Origin: Nelumbo lutea
Taxonomy: Eukaryota > Streptophyta > Magnoliopsida > Proteales > Nelumbonaceae
NCBI GenBank assembly: GCA_022828595.1
Contig: JAKGHH010000001.1
Coordinates: forward strand, 75,636,401-75,700,400
Direction: 5' to 3'
Length of the DNA stretch: 64,000 nt
Part shown: positions 51,101 through 57,682 of the stretch, piece by piece
Layout: every line of letters starts with the position of its first letter
Numbering within the stretch: the stretch's first letter is position 1
Translations under genes and position numbers: made by a program
Notes under the pieces: generated by a model
Told to the model about the DNA's origin: nothing
The model's input: only the letters and a program-made list of their open reading frames with translations
Databases searched by the model: none

Positions 51101-53639
51101 ACAATTTCCAACTGCTTCCACAGAAGGTACATCTAAATTCTTTTGTGAAAATATTGAACAGTGAAATCATGTCTCTTCTCCTCAAGCCCATAAATTACAT
51201 GTATCAGAGACAAATTATGAAAACATAATAACAAACTGAAACCCCAATTTTTTTTTTATTGCTTAAAACTCCAAACTTCTTTCAACCCGATAAGGCAACA
51301 ACAAGATAAGAAGGGTCTCACATACAACTATGCTTCGAAAATGATTCTTGACAAGATCATTCACCAAAACGTTAGCTGACCTAGGCTCTCATTTGGCAAT
51401 GATTTTGAGTCTGGTTGCTAATATCCAATGGTTCTAATTAATCCCTGTTGACCTCTACACTTGATAATCATCTAGCAATGATAAATGTGGTAGTCAACCC
51501 TCTACAACAGGGCCATCAAAACTGAGGGACACAAAATTCATGATCCACCTGAACTGGAATCTTGTTTATAATGATGTTTCTATGGTGTTGAAATCCTGCT
51601 AATTACTTGTGAATCCACTTCTACAATCCTGAACTAGCAAAAGTTTATAAAGTTGATGCTAGGATCTGACTCTGACCAATAACTTGCATGGGTTTCTAAT
51701 GCTCTATAACAATACAAACTGTTGTGACATCAAGAACTACATCATTATGGATTATTATATCTGATTCTGAGAACTTGCATTCGTGGTAGTTTATTACCAT
51801 TAATCTAGTATGAGGTTTGAGTTCCTCATCAGAACCCTAAGCTTTGATCATGGCTCCTATGTTTCTTGTATTCTCTAAGCTTTGTCTAATGAAAATATAA
51901 GGTGACCATTCACCATCAGTCATGGTCTTAGACCCTCTATGTATCATGAAACCAATTTCCTAAGTTTGAAGTATTGTTTTTTTCCCATTTGTCATATTCA
52001 CAGATTGGATTCTCTCATCAGATTGGTACTGACAAAAATTTCTATATGATCTTCACATTTGAAGGTGGCAGACATGAAGATATTTCTAATGCAATGGAGG
52101 ACATGAGGTTGGTACTATTTTCTTCTGATTAGTTTAATAGATAAAATAAATTTTTGAGAATCTGTGTGCTAAGCATTCAGTTAAGGCACTAGGTGCATCG
52201 TCTTGGATGTTATTTGTGTAGGATTTTGTTTCCTTTTCCCACATGAGGTGGTGGTAGTGGTTGTATTGGGTTATTGGGAACAGTGATAGGAACAGAATGT
52301 CCAACTCTTTTCTTCTTAATGAACTTGCTCACATACAAGGAAAAAACAAAGGAAAATTCTTAGAGTTTAATATGTTATTCATTTATTCTATCTTTATTTT
52401 TTCATTTTTCTGAACCATTGACTTCATTTTCAATAACTACAGTAATTAGATCTTTCACATTTCCTCTTGCTTGAGTTTTCTTTTTTTGTGTTTTGCTTTC
52501 TCTGTCCCGGTAAGGCAGCAGAATTGTTGGGGAATTCCCCAATCCCTAATCTGCATTTGGAAGTCCCAAATAAGGGTGGGAGGAATGGAAAAGTTGAAAG
52601 CTCAATGTAAAGTTTCTTTTTAGGCTTTCATACAATGTAAATTACCATTTGTTAGATTTGCACATGGGAAGTTCCTAAATGAAACAGTTTACATTGAATA
52701 ATTATGTTTATGGAAAAATACAATAGAGGAAAATCTTTTGTATATTTGATTTCCAGAAAAATTATATGGTCACTTTTGGCCCCAAAATAGGTATTTGACA
52801 CTTTGTTTAAGTAATTATTGCATGTCTTTGACATGTTCTTATATAAAACATGTATAATCTAGCAAGTATATGCATATGAAGAAATATACTCTGTATACTA
52901 AATACGATATTGCAGATTTTTTTTGAAAACCTTGTATTGTTTGGCTATGACATAATTTTTTTGAAAAAATTGTTATTTTCCTAGATTTTTGAAAATCAAG
53001 CCATTTCATAATGCTTAAAAATACAAAAATTATTATGATTATTTATTGTGGCCGGGATAGTGTCATTGATGAGAATAATGGCTGATGATTCTGGTAGTTT
53101 ATTGAGAGATGACTGTAGTGTGGGCAAGTTCAATGTATTTCTGGCTGGATCAACAAGTGAAGAGTATGCATAGAGATGAATCCTTTTTTAAATGATGTTG
53201 CTGTTGTTGAAACTATCCGATGGCATCTTGGTATTGCAGGAACTCCCAAGAGACAGAGGAAGAGAAAATAGTCCCACCTCAAGTGAAACAGCAGCCAGTG
53301 TAAGTTTTACTAGTAAAACACATAGAGAGATTCCTTTGTACTTTAATTGTCCAAACGTCCTATTCTTGACTCTATAAAGTCTAAACCACCTATAGAATCA
53401 AGTGAATAATTGACTAAGATATGGTATTATCCCTACAACATCTGTTTGATAAAAACACACTATTCCTGTTCTTACAACTTAAAAGCAGTAGCTGCTACAT
53501 CTTATCCGTGCTCTATTATTTTAATCTTACCAGTGAACAGCGTTTTATAACATACATTGCAAAACTCTGTTTCAGGCCTTCTGAACCAACAGGATCTGGC
53601 CCAACTTTCAAGCCAGGAACATGGCAACCACCGACATGA
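15078..53639 (+). CDS. NDUFAF2: NADH dehydrogenase assembly factor NDUFAF2-like (B17.2L/mimitin), 9 exons
   Basis: Complete gene for a 188-residue protein. Exons: 15078-15189, 15699-15755, 16143-16195, 34118-34169, 50913-50975, 51064-51126, 52065-52107, 53240-53299, 53576-53639 (567 nt, one open frame, TGA stop at 53637). All eight introns are GT-AG and the codon phase is kept at each. Residues 1-75 carry the NDUFA12/NDUFAF2 core: GVDKAGNRYFTRKEE, KEKRWVIFKGETDPTSIP and VEWICWLNGQRKKAPTPE. Then follows a charged helix (ELETRRERVKLN, KKEEEERKAKEGG) and a Gly/Pro-rich C-terminus (PTFKPGTWQPPT) as in plant assembly-factor homologues. In the known family the protein acts in the mitochondrial matrix as a complex I assembly chaperone; the paralogue NDUFA12 is a structural subunit. 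Introns 3 and 4 are 17.9 and 16.7 kb and packed with transposons. Confidence 0.88.
15190..15698 (+). other. NDUFAF2-like intron 1
   Basis: 509 bp, GT-AG, phase 1. A stretch at about 15370-15530 is richer in G+C than the rest of the intron but was not recognised as a gene or organelle fragment. Confidence 0.7.
15699..15755 (+). CDS. NDUFAF2: NDUFAF2-like exon 2
   Basis: Encodes residues 38-56 and one base of codon 57: KEKRWVIFKGETDPTSIP, the most conserved family motif. Acceptor CACTAG, donor GTACGG. Confidence 0.9.
16143..16195 (+). CDS. NDUFAF2: NDUFAF2-like exon 3
   Basis: Encodes the end of codon 57 to residue 74: VEWICWLNGQRKKAPTPE. Ends in phase 0 at donor GTAACA, which opens the 17.9-kb intron 3. 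Confidence 0.9.
16196..18084 (+). other. Intron 3, left part
   Basis: Non-coding. It contains a 240-bp tandem duplication (17441-17920) and otherwise AT-rich intronic sequence. Short open frames here (such as 17158-17481) have no recognisable domain. Confidence 0.6.
17441..17920. repeat. 240-bp tandem duplication in intron 3
   Basis: Unit 1 is 17441-17680 and unit 2 is 17681-17920, both starting TAGTTATGCCAGC and ending at ACGATGCATT, with scattered single-base differences. No transposon ends or coding capacity were recognised. Confidence 0.9.
18085..18092. repeat. Left target duplication of the hAT element
   Basis: TGCAGGAT immediately before the terminal CAATGTTTTAAAA. The partner at 29989-29996 reads TACAGGAT (7 of 8 identical); 8 bp is the length made by hAT transposases. 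Confidence 0.8.
18105..18190. repeat. GC-rich subterminal repeat array of the hAT element
   Basis: Repeated AGGCGCAAGG-type motifs next to the left terminal repeat. A related cluster lies at about 29875-29975 beside the right end. Subterminal repeats of this kind bind transposase in known hAT elements; that role is inferred here. Confidence 0.65.
18639..21038 (-). pseudogene. hAT transposase, DUF659 and hATC part
   Basis: On the minus strand the order is: linker with a nuclear-signal-like basic stretch (20990-20870), RWFYQASIPLNTVR (about 20770), DUF659 core (20562-20293: MSDGWTDRKDRTLI, ITDDAS), TPCVAHCLDLILGDIGK (20200), and the C-terminal hATC dimerisation part (19300-19200: CSASGCEQNWSVFEH; then RLNDLVFVKFNQ at 19080), ending in an acidic tail rich in Glu/Asp up to 18639. 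GTATGC after FEH and AG before KRLNDL suggest an intron of about 100 bp. Stops and frame changes between blocks (for example near 20580 and 19965) indicate decay or further introns. Confidence 0.8.
21040..22048 (+). pseudogene. L1 ORF1 C-terminal remnant
   Basis: The plus-strand frames 21040-21476 and 21737-22048 encode a low-complexity acidic/basic region (RIWELIMELF, then KKNKRGKQRKR) similar in order to the C-terminal part of ORF1 in the L1 at 35-42 kb (RIWELICTMMEEL, then EKGTKKKKRSEV). The nucleic-acid-binding N-terminus is missing. Confidence 0.55.
22199..26262 (+). pseudogene. L1 ORF2: endonuclease, reverse transcriptase, RNase H
   Basis: Starts MKLIS then a stop where the endonuclease motif SWNVRGLG is expected (TGG to TAG). 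Endonuclease pieces continue to about 22900. RT: SKAPGPNGFTMAFYQDCW (about 23560), LEKAYDMVDWEFLLE (23935), GLRQGDLLSPFLFTLV (24100) and an intact FVDDIILF box (24250). Zinc-binding CxxC/HxxxC region near 25430-25490. RNase H: VKLNFNGSSRGNPG (25880, Asn where the first catalytic Asp is usual), LRAEVMALLQG (25997). Frameshift at about 23855 and several stops. The C-terminal RNase H is a known plant L1 trait. Confidence 0.85.
26365..26720 (-). pseudogene. hAT transposase, BED zinc-finger exon
   Basis: On the minus strand this encodes the N-terminal part of the transposase: YPGWKYCYLQDPKNINS, CKFCDKVTNGGINRAKEHL and CPKCPKDVKQEI, the WxxF/CxxC/HxxxxC layout of a BED finger, followed by basic KRKKKS. 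Reading is cut at about 26365 by the L1 insert and resumes at about 21038. Confidence 0.8.
26860..27603. repeat. Degenerate hairpin minisatellite in the hAT element
   Basis: About a dozen irregularly spaced copies of a GGGGYGGAGCCCCTGTTTT motif separated by A-rich ATGATAAAAACTGAAAAA linkers. Each core (GGGGCGGAGCCCC) is nearly self-complementary, so single strands can fold into a row of small hairpins. It lies upstream of the transposase start (minus-strand sense), where promoter or transposase-binding sequence is expected. Confidence 0.85.
27604..27933. other. hAT 5' region between minisatellite and solo LTR
   Basis: Non-coding hAT-internal sequence with T-rich tracts, ending in the 5-bp duplication CATCA (27929-27933) of the solo LTR. 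Confidence 0.5.
27934..29865. repeat. Solo LTR A, about 1.93 kb
   Basis: Begins TGCTAGACA and ends CCCTTCA, flanked by the 5-bp duplication CATCA (27929-27933 and 29866-29870). It is homologous over its length to 43830-45786 in the same orientation. No primer-binding site, polypurine tract, gag or pol lies beside it, so it is an LTR left after recombination between the two LTRs of a larger element. Superfamily cannot be told from the LTR alone. Confidence 0.85.
29989..29996. repeat. Right target duplication of the hAT element
   Basis: TACAGGAT directly after the terminal CACTG; pairs with TGCAGGAT at 18085-18092. Confidence 0.8.
29997..30650 (+). pseudogene. L1 ORF2 C-terminal fragment (zinc-binding and RNase H)
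   Basis: At about 30030-30110 the plus strand reads CIMCLQDGESAGHLFLHC, the CxxC...HxxxxC pattern of the L1 zinc-binding region, ended by a stop after FWIWI. At about 30528-30590 it reads TEAEGRALLMGAYLVKQLQL, resembling the RNase H Glu helix. The sequence between is non-open. It is a decayed fragment, sense to the host gene, next to the hAT right end. Confidence 0.6.
30660..33700 (-). pseudogene. L1 fragment, ORF1 and endonuclease, antisense
   Basis: On the minus strand the order is an ORF1 N-terminal part (33343-32999: DUF4283-like, LFLFIFPSKTEANRVLRNGPW), low-complexity ORF1 remainder (32412-31531) and the endonuclease of ORF2 (31405-30700: LSWNVRGLGSIRRRL, PNIVLLQKTKLE, IEGDFNVTLS, LPLVSGNFTWTN, and ARPVSDHS). 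It ends inside the region just after the endonuclease, without RT or a 3' tail, so the 3' end is lost or detached. Several stops are present. Confidence 0.75.
33701..33836 (+). repeat. Possible L1 3' tail, sense strand
   Basis: The plus strand ends AATTAATAAAATTATGTTG...CGTAAAAAAA, similar in form to the 3' ends of the other L1 copies here (AATAAATTTATTATC...AAAA). It directly adjoins the 5' end of the antisense fragment, as expected for a twin-primed inversion. The left limit is not defined. Confidence 0.35.
33837..34117 (+). other. Intron 3, right end
   Basis: Non-coding AT-rich intron sequence leading to a pyrimidine-rich acceptor TTTGTAG at 34111-34117. Confidence 0.6.
34118..34169 (+). 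CDS. NDUFAF2: NDUFAF2-like exon 4
   Basis: Encodes residues 75-91 and one base of codon 92: EMLELETRRERVKLNVA. A 52-nt exon isolated between introns of 17.9 and 16.7 kb. Acceptor TTTGTAG, donor GTAAGC. Confidence 0.9.
34170..35340 (+). other. Intron 4, left part
   Basis: AT-rich intron sequence with short A-rich and CAA-rich tracts (about 34400-34500). No gene or transposon domain was recognised. Confidence 0.5.
35341..35390. mobile_element. Orphan hAT-type terminal sequence
   Basis: Reverse complement reads CATAGTTTTCAAGGCGCC, then AGGTGAGGC, matching the style of the hAT terminal repeat plus GC-rich subterminal repeats seen at 18093. No partner end or target duplication was found, so it is probably a truncated end. 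Confidence 0.4.
35480..38187 (+). pseudogene. L1 ORF1 (DUF4283-like nucleic-acid-binding protein)
   Basis: The plus-strand blocks are 35480-35893 (KGTILLEGLEVIEWLREF, an N-terminal module common in plant L1 ORF1 proteins), 36003-36413 (FRSFTVFKWNP and VVRVIGLPFHLWKQEVAESI, the RRM-like DUF4283 region), 36510-37166 and 37471-38187 (low-complexity charged C-terminus, KGTKKKKRSEVERL). Stops at 35891 and 36411 and frame changes break the ORF. In the family ORF1 coats the LINE RNA. Confidence 0.7.
38231..42344 (+). pseudogene. L1 ORF2: endonuclease, reverse transcriptase, RNase H
   Basis: Begins MKIISWNVRGLGSARK (endonuclease). A 12-G run at 38431-38442 shifts the frame in the SWGASGG segment. 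Endonuclease continues GDFNVIRFSNE and TSDHCPIQIG (to about 38930). RT (39199-40653): SKAPGPDGFTMGFYQDCW, RGAFIQGRQITDQILIANE, LENAYDLVDWKFLL, VGQGDPLSPFLFTLVADV, and the active-site box FVDG in place of FVDD. Zinc-binding CILC near 41520. RNase H (41940-42344): KLNFDGSSMGNPG, IRAELLAAVQG, IEGDSKVVVGWL, NTLSDVLSKKG, with all acidic residues present but a stop at 42001. One of the best-preserved L1 copies here. Confidence 0.85.
42483..43829. repeat. Unclassified repeat region with minisatellite
   Basis: Non-coding, repeat-rich. It includes a 60-63-bp minisatellite (43056-43360), a promoter-like CTATATAAACCCC at about 43392, and two copies of an ACTTGGCTGATTATGGTTC-ending unit (about 43712-43757 and 43789-43829). 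The solo LTR B interrupts it at 43830. Motifs recur at 46.6 kb, so both may derive from one LTR family (inference). Confidence 0.45.
43056..43360. repeat. Five-unit minisatellite, 60-63 bp
   Basis: Units start near 43056, 43116, 43177, 43239 and 43302. Each carries TTTTCCCTCC, TAACCACTTGAAGTGGGG or a variant, GGGACACATGTCA and CCTAGGG. CCACTTGAAGTGG is an inverted repeat, so every unit can form a small hairpin. The spacing grows by one base per unit (60, 61, 62, 63). Confidence 0.9.
43830..45786. repeat. Solo LTR B, about 1.96 kb
   Basis: Begins TGTTAGACAG and ends TTCTTTCA, flanked by the exact 5-bp duplication GGTTC (43825-43829 and 45787-45791). Same family and orientation as solo LTR A. 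Small open frames within it, such as 44285-44737 on the minus strand, partly match frames in copy A but carry no known domain. Confidence 0.88.
45792..47385. repeat. Unclassified repeat region, right of solo LTR B
   Basis: Non-coding. Direct repeats of about 110-150 bp begin near 46015 and 47024 (both AATCAAAAGGTNTTCTCT, followed by a GAATGG...CC segment), about 1.0 kb apart. Between them lies a promoter-like CCTATTTAAGCTCC (about 46270) and a CATCTACAGCCTTGTTC motif shared with 43.79 kb. This may be a small LTR-type element, but terminal TG/CA and a primer site were not confirmed. Confidence 0.4.
47386..47793. mobile_element. Small non-autonomous hAT-type element (408 bp)
   Basis: Ends CAATGCTTTTAAAACC (left) and CAATGTTTTCAACCC (right, reverse complement). 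Flanked by 8-bp duplications CTACTTAT (47378-47385) and CTAATTAT (47794-47801), 7 of 8 identical. No coding capacity. Confidence 0.75.
49282..49335. mobile_element. Micro-insertion with target duplication, probable L1 3' end
   Basis: AGTTTCAAACAGAACT (49282-49297) and AGTTTAAAACAGAACT (49320-49335) form a 16-bp duplication with one mismatch. Between them lie about 22 bases: a T run plus GATAATC, i.e. minus-strand GATTATC followed by a poly(A), the expected product of an extremely 5'-truncated LINE or similar retroposition. Confidence 0.6.
50354..50436. repeat. Short direct repeat in intron 4
   Basis: Two copies of a 36-bp segment, each starting GCTGATTCACATATTAAACT and ending ATATCAGTTTAC, separated by about 11 bases (CAAAAAAACCT-like). 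Confidence 0.85.
50913..50975 (+). CDS. NDUFAF2: NDUFAF2-like exon 5
   Basis: Completes codon 92 and encodes residues 93-112 plus one base of codon 113: LKKEEEERKAKEGGALRVKT. Acceptor TTTTTGAAG has a weaker consensus; donor GTTAGT. The codon phase fits both neighbours. Confidence 0.85.
51064..51126 (+). CDS. NDUFAF2: NDUFAF2-like exon 6
   Basis: Completes codon 113 and encodes residues 114-133 plus one base of 134: KVGGPDLKSFIRQFPTASTE. Acceptor AAACTAG, donor GTACAT. The preceding intron is only 88 bp. Confidence 0.88.
51127..52064 (+). other. NDUFAF2-like intron 6
   Basis: 938 bp, AT-rich, GT-AG. Nothing else recognised. Confidence 0.6.
52065..52107 (+). CDS. NDUFAF2: NDUFAF2-like exon 7
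   Basis: Completes codon 134 and encodes GRHEDISNAMEDM with two bases of Arg148. A 43-nt exon. Acceptor CATTTGAAG, donor GTTGGT. It is assigned by frame continuity and family-like acidic sequence, so it is less secure than the others. Confidence 0.75.
52108..53239 (+). other. NDUFAF2-like intron 7
   Basis: 1132 bp, AT-rich, GT-AG. No gene or transposon end recognised. Confidence 0.6.
53240..53299 (+). CDS. NDUFAF2: NDUFAF2-like exon 8
   Basis: Encodes the last base of codon 148 to residue 167: NSQETEEEKIVPPQVKQQP, plus two bases of Val168. Acceptor GTATTGCAG, donor GTAAGT. Confidence 0.85.
53576..53639 (+). CDS. NDUFAF2: NDUFAF2-like exon 9 (terminal)
   Basis: Encodes residues 168-188, PSEPTGSGPTFKPGTWQPPT, and the TGA stop at 53637-53639. 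The Gly/Pro-rich, Trp-containing terminus is typical of the plant protein. Confidence 0.88.
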
Positions 53640-53981
53640 GAATCAAGTGCTTGCATGCATTGGTACTTAATCAGTGTTTTCTCTTGTAAGTTGTGACGGG
53701 CACATTTTTTTCGCCAGTGTCAGTTTTGCACTCTCTCGCATCTAATGACTGTATTCAGTTTATCCCAGCGATGCAACAATCACCTTGTCTAACCGAATGC
53801 TGCTACATGCTGCATGAAGGAGCATGAGGTAGTAACTGAATCATCACCCTCTGGTTGGCACACACAAACACACAGACACACACACACACCAGATGGTTCA
53901 TTTATGCTGCTTGAGGTGTTACGTGGTGGAGGTGCTGGACCACCAAAAAAAGGCGGAAAAAAAACTAACCATGTAGCTGCT
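53640..53981 (+). other. Probable 3' UTR of the NDUFAF2-like gene
   Basis: Non-coding, with a (CA)n microsatellite at 53860-53889. No clear polyadenylation signal was assigned; the transcript end is unknown. Confidence 0.45.
53860..53889. repeat. (CA)n microsatellite
   Basis: About 15 CA dinucleotides with two interruptions (AAA and GA). Confidence 0.85.
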
Positions 53982-53989
53982 GTTTTTTG

Positions 53990-54156
53990 CAAGGTTCAAA
54001 GTACTTTTTTTAGGTTTTATTAATTTTTTTTCGAAATTGGTTCAGAGGGGTTGGTTTAAGCGGCTACCCTCTGAACCAGTGACCCAATACAACCCCTGTA
54101 GGGGCATATCAGAAAGCCATCGGCACGATACGTATCAATCGATACTTTGAACCTTG
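53990..54156. mobile_element. Small hAT-type element (167 bp)
   Basis: Ends CAAGGTTCAAAGTA (left) and the reverse complement of TACTTTGAACCTTG (right), flanked by exact 8-bp duplications GTTTTTTG (53982-53989 and 54157-54164). Non-coding. Confidence 0.82.
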
Positions 54157-54164
54157 GTTTTTTG

Positions 54165-55494
54165 GACCCGTTTTCTCAGCATTGTGATCTAGACAGCTCC
54201 TGTTATTTGAAAATGTAGATTCCTTTCTATTTCAAAAGAGAGCTTCTTGGTTGTCTTGAGAAGAGTGAAAGTATTTCACTCGTTAGTGGGCTTGGGCTCT
54301 TTTTATGCTCTTCTTTTATTTATCAATTCCGTTATTAGTTGGTTATGGTTCTACATATATGGCGCTGAGTCGCAGGCTTGTAATTTCCGTTTTCTTAAAG
54401 TATAAAGTGGTGGGTGTTCTCTTGGAACCCCAAGAATCAATTCTCTCTCAAGTCGCAACTCTCTTCTTTTTTTTTATCTCTTCTTCATTGTTGAAACCTA
54501 AATTATACCTGTTTACATCAAAAGCTTTATGTATATTAGGATAATGAGCCTGTATTTTGGTTTAAATAAGGAAGACTAGTTGTGCTTTGGCTTGTGTCTT
54601 TCTGTGTCCGTCATCATCATCGTCATCATGCCATGTTAGTGGCTTTATGGTAGTACTATTTTAATCAGCCATGTGTATGATAAACAGTTTGTTTTGCCTG
54701 TTTTGCCCAAAGCAGAGATATTAGGCAGATCTGGCCTGACTCTACCTGTTTTTAACCAAAAATGAATGATTTTGACAACTGATATTTTCCAACACTTGCC
54801 ACCATCATCGACAAATCTGAGCAACATGCCAACTAGCATGTGCAGATGCCAGATACATATACCGACTGATTCCAGAATTAAGGTTCAAATCAATACAAAA
54901 ATTGCTGTCTTAATCACTGAGGTGGTTCCACACTCCACACTTCCAGACCATTAAGAGGGTGTTCCATAATGCGAATTTTTTGTTTTCATTTATTTCTGCA
55001 ATTGCCACATCAGCACAAACAAGGTGGATGTGTTTTACAGTTCATGTTTTTGAAGCCATCAACATTATGGTTAAGAAAAACAAATTTTAAAGTACTATGA
55101 TTTGTGAAAATTGATGAAAGATCATTAGATGAAAACATGTTTTTCAAACAAGAAATTCAATAACATGTTTTTGGTTTGGAAATGAAGCAACACATACAAC
55201 CAACAACACGTATACTCTTAAGCCTGTTTTTGGTTTGGAAATGAATTCAAAGGAACCTTCCTTCTCACTCTTAAGCCTGTTTATTTTTTGGTAAGTTATT
55301 TACTTAGGTAAATGCAATTTACTTGGGTGAGTTTTTCCCTTTACTTGGGTAAGTGCATTTATGCATGTTCTTTTATTTTTCAAGTAAATAAGGTAATGAC
55401 CATTTTAGTCATAAAAAATTAATATTATTAGGGGTATTTTTGTCCTATTCAAGTGTGGGCAACTTTACCCCCAAATGGGAAAGTTATTTACACA
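54165..55494. other. Intergenic spacer
   Basis: No gene recognised. AT-rich, with short repeats of a TTACTTGGGTAAGTGC type at about 55290-55365. Confidence 0.5.
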
Positions 55495-55502
55495 CCTAGG
55501 AG

Positions 55503-56315
55503 CAAGGTTGTAAATTTTGTAACGTATTGGCTTGCACCAACTAATACATATCATTTTGAAAGAGTTTCAATACACGGAACATGTATAATTAGATGGTTTT
55601 GTGTTTTTTCATTCGTATCAAATCGTTTTGGGTATGTGTTGGCCAATACAACCTGAAACAGGTTGATATGCACAAGGTTCAAAATTTCACAACATATCAG
55701 ACCGTTCGGCTGATATGTATCATTCCAGTACAAGTCTGATACACGGAACATATAGAACTTATTTGTAGCGTTCCTTTTTGTATGTATTGGTCTGTATCAG
55801 ACTATTTCAGGTTTGTATGATATGGTTCTGAAACAGTTCGATACAAGTCCCCTTCTCTTTCATTAATTTTCTCTTTTTCTTAGCATATGCTTATCAATAA
55901 CTGTTAGAATTAATTATTAAAATTTATATGTTAATAAATAGTAAGATAAATTATATTGATTATTTTAAAACTAATGTATATCAATATACATTTTAGTTTT
56001 TTTTGTTGTTTTTTCACATTTTAGTTATTCCATCATTTGTTAATAGTTGTTAAGTGTGTCCTAACTCCCAATGTCTCGAATTTTATGTAGACCATTAAAT
56101 TATAGTTATTTTTACTTTTAAATAACTTATTAACAATCATATAAAACTTATAACTATCGTTATTAATATATTTTTTTAAGATTTATTTGAGTTTTTAAAC
56201 ATATTTATGCGTGTCTTGATTTTTCGTCTGTATCCATACATATTCAAAGCGTATCTCGATGTCTTTTAAAATTATCTTTTCGATACACCTTATGTTTTTG
56301 ATACTTTAAACCTTG
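55503..56315. mobile_element. Non-autonomous hAT-type element (813 bp)
   Basis: Ends CAAGGTTGTAAATTTT (left) and TTTAAACCTTG (right), flanked by exact 8-bp duplications CCTAGGAG (55495-55502 and 56316-56323). A second CAAGGTTCAAAATTTC block at about 55672 repeats the left end, so the element may be internally duplicated or contain a nested relative. AT-rich, no transposase. Confidence 0.8.
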
Positions 56316-56529
56316 CCTAGGAGATGGGTATCCCTTACACACTTAGAGATGGTTATGGTAAGTGATGCCCAGGAAAATAAACTTTCCCTATTCCCCACAT
56401 AAATCTAAAAAAAGAACATGGGATTCTTGGTCAATGGGAACCAAAATCCCATTGACCAACTTTCCTCCCTCTCAAAATCCACCAAAAAAAATGCCCCCTT
56501 AAGGCCCCTATTACATCAAATATTGATAT

Positions 56530-56837
56530 CATGGTTTTCAAAACTGGACTGGATGGTCAGACTGGAAAAACCAAGAACCGATTAGGTGGTTGATTCCATT
56601 TTACCCCAGAATCATTTTTTTTTTTTTGCCAAAAACCGTTGATTTGATCAACAAACCACTAACTTGAGTGATTGAACCGTTCGAACTGTTGATTTAGTCA
56701 ACAAACCACTTTTTATTTTATTCTTTTATATTTTTTTGTCATAACAGGCCATCCGTTCGATTTGAACGGTTGAACTGTTTGACCCGAGAACTGGACCCCT
56801 GACTGGTTTGTTGTCCGATTCAGTTTTAAAAACCTTG
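56530..56837. mobile_element. Small hAT-type element (308 bp)
   Basis: Ends CATGGTTTTCAAAACTG (left) and CAAGGTTTTTAAAACTG (right, reverse complement). Duplications ATTGATAT (56522-56529) and ATTGAAAT (56838-56845), 7 of 8 identical. Interior rich in GAACCGTT / AACGGTT motifs and related to 57412-57674. Confidence 0.8.
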
Positions 56838-56879
56838 ATTGAAATTATAAGTTACAACCATTGCCTCTGCACAAGAGAG

Positions 56880-57401
56880 CTCGGAATAGCAACCCTGTTG
56901 ACTGCATCACTCCTCACAAAGTCGGCAAAAATATCAAAGTGCCCATGAAAATAAGAGGTGCTGTGTGTACATTTTTTTTCACCCAATCAACAGACTTTAC
57001 CAATAAATAAATAAATAACAGACTTAGTAGAGTCATTAAATAACTTCTCACTTCTTGGCTAGAAACAGCCAATGAAGCAACAAACTTACACTGTTCAGGC
57101 ACGTATAACCCATTATTTTCACTAGCTATGTCCACACTGAACAATATACATTCTCTTCTCCTCACTCCCCAAGGCTATGCAAACCCCAAGGGCTATTAAA
57201 CATCACAGCCCTAGAAAAAGGACAAAAGCATGACAAATGAGTAATAGTTTCTACATTCTCATCGCCAAAAAAAATGCAATAATATCTTTCCCATACAAAA
57301 TATCCTTGGTAATTTTCAAGCCCCCACACCATGTTAATGCACTTAAAGACGTTATTGTTCAAACCAATTCCAATTCCAATGCAACAAGCGAATAAATTCA
57401 A
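56880..57401 (-). pseudogene. Relict L1 zinc-binding fragment
   Basis: On the minus strand 57401-57162 reads FVWERYYCIFFGDENVETITHLSCFCPFSRAV, which keeps the E-T-x-x-H-L-x-x-x-C-P-F-x-x-A-V pattern of the L1 zinc-binding region (first Cys pair damaged). Downstream (57165-56914) is decayed. It lies between two small hAT-type elements. Longer quotes are avoided; key residues are His and Cys near 57230-57260. Confidence 0.55.
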
Positions 57402-57411
57402 TGGATTTCTC

Positions 57412-57674
57412 CATGGTTTTTAAAATCGAAACGGTCAGGGGTCTGGCTATCGATTCGAATGGTTTGACCATTCGACTCGAACGACTGGCCTGTTTCTGAC
57501 AAAAAAATTAAAAAATTAAAAAATTTGAAAAATGGTCAAAACCGTTCGAACGATTAACTGGCCGGTTCAGTGGTTTGCTGACCAAAATCAATGGTTTTGG
57601 GGAAAAAGCGGTTTTGGGGGAAAATGGTGACCGGTTTCCGGTTTTTCCGGTCCGATCCGTTTTTGAAAACCAAG
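57412..57674. mobile_element. Small hAT-type element (263 bp)
   Basis: Ends CATGGTTTTTAAAATCG (left) and CTTGGTTTTCAAAAACG (right, reverse complement), flanked by exact 8-bp duplications GATTTCTC (57404-57411 and 57675-57682). Interior has AACCGTTCGAACG and similar palindromic motifs. Confidence 0.85.
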
Positions 57675-57682
57675 GATTTCTC

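Noticed and set aside
15078..53639. Possibility that the NDUFAF2-like gene is a pseudogene because of its giant introns
   Set aside because: All nine exons join without stop or frameshift, every intron is GT-AG with matching phase, and conserved family residues are intact.
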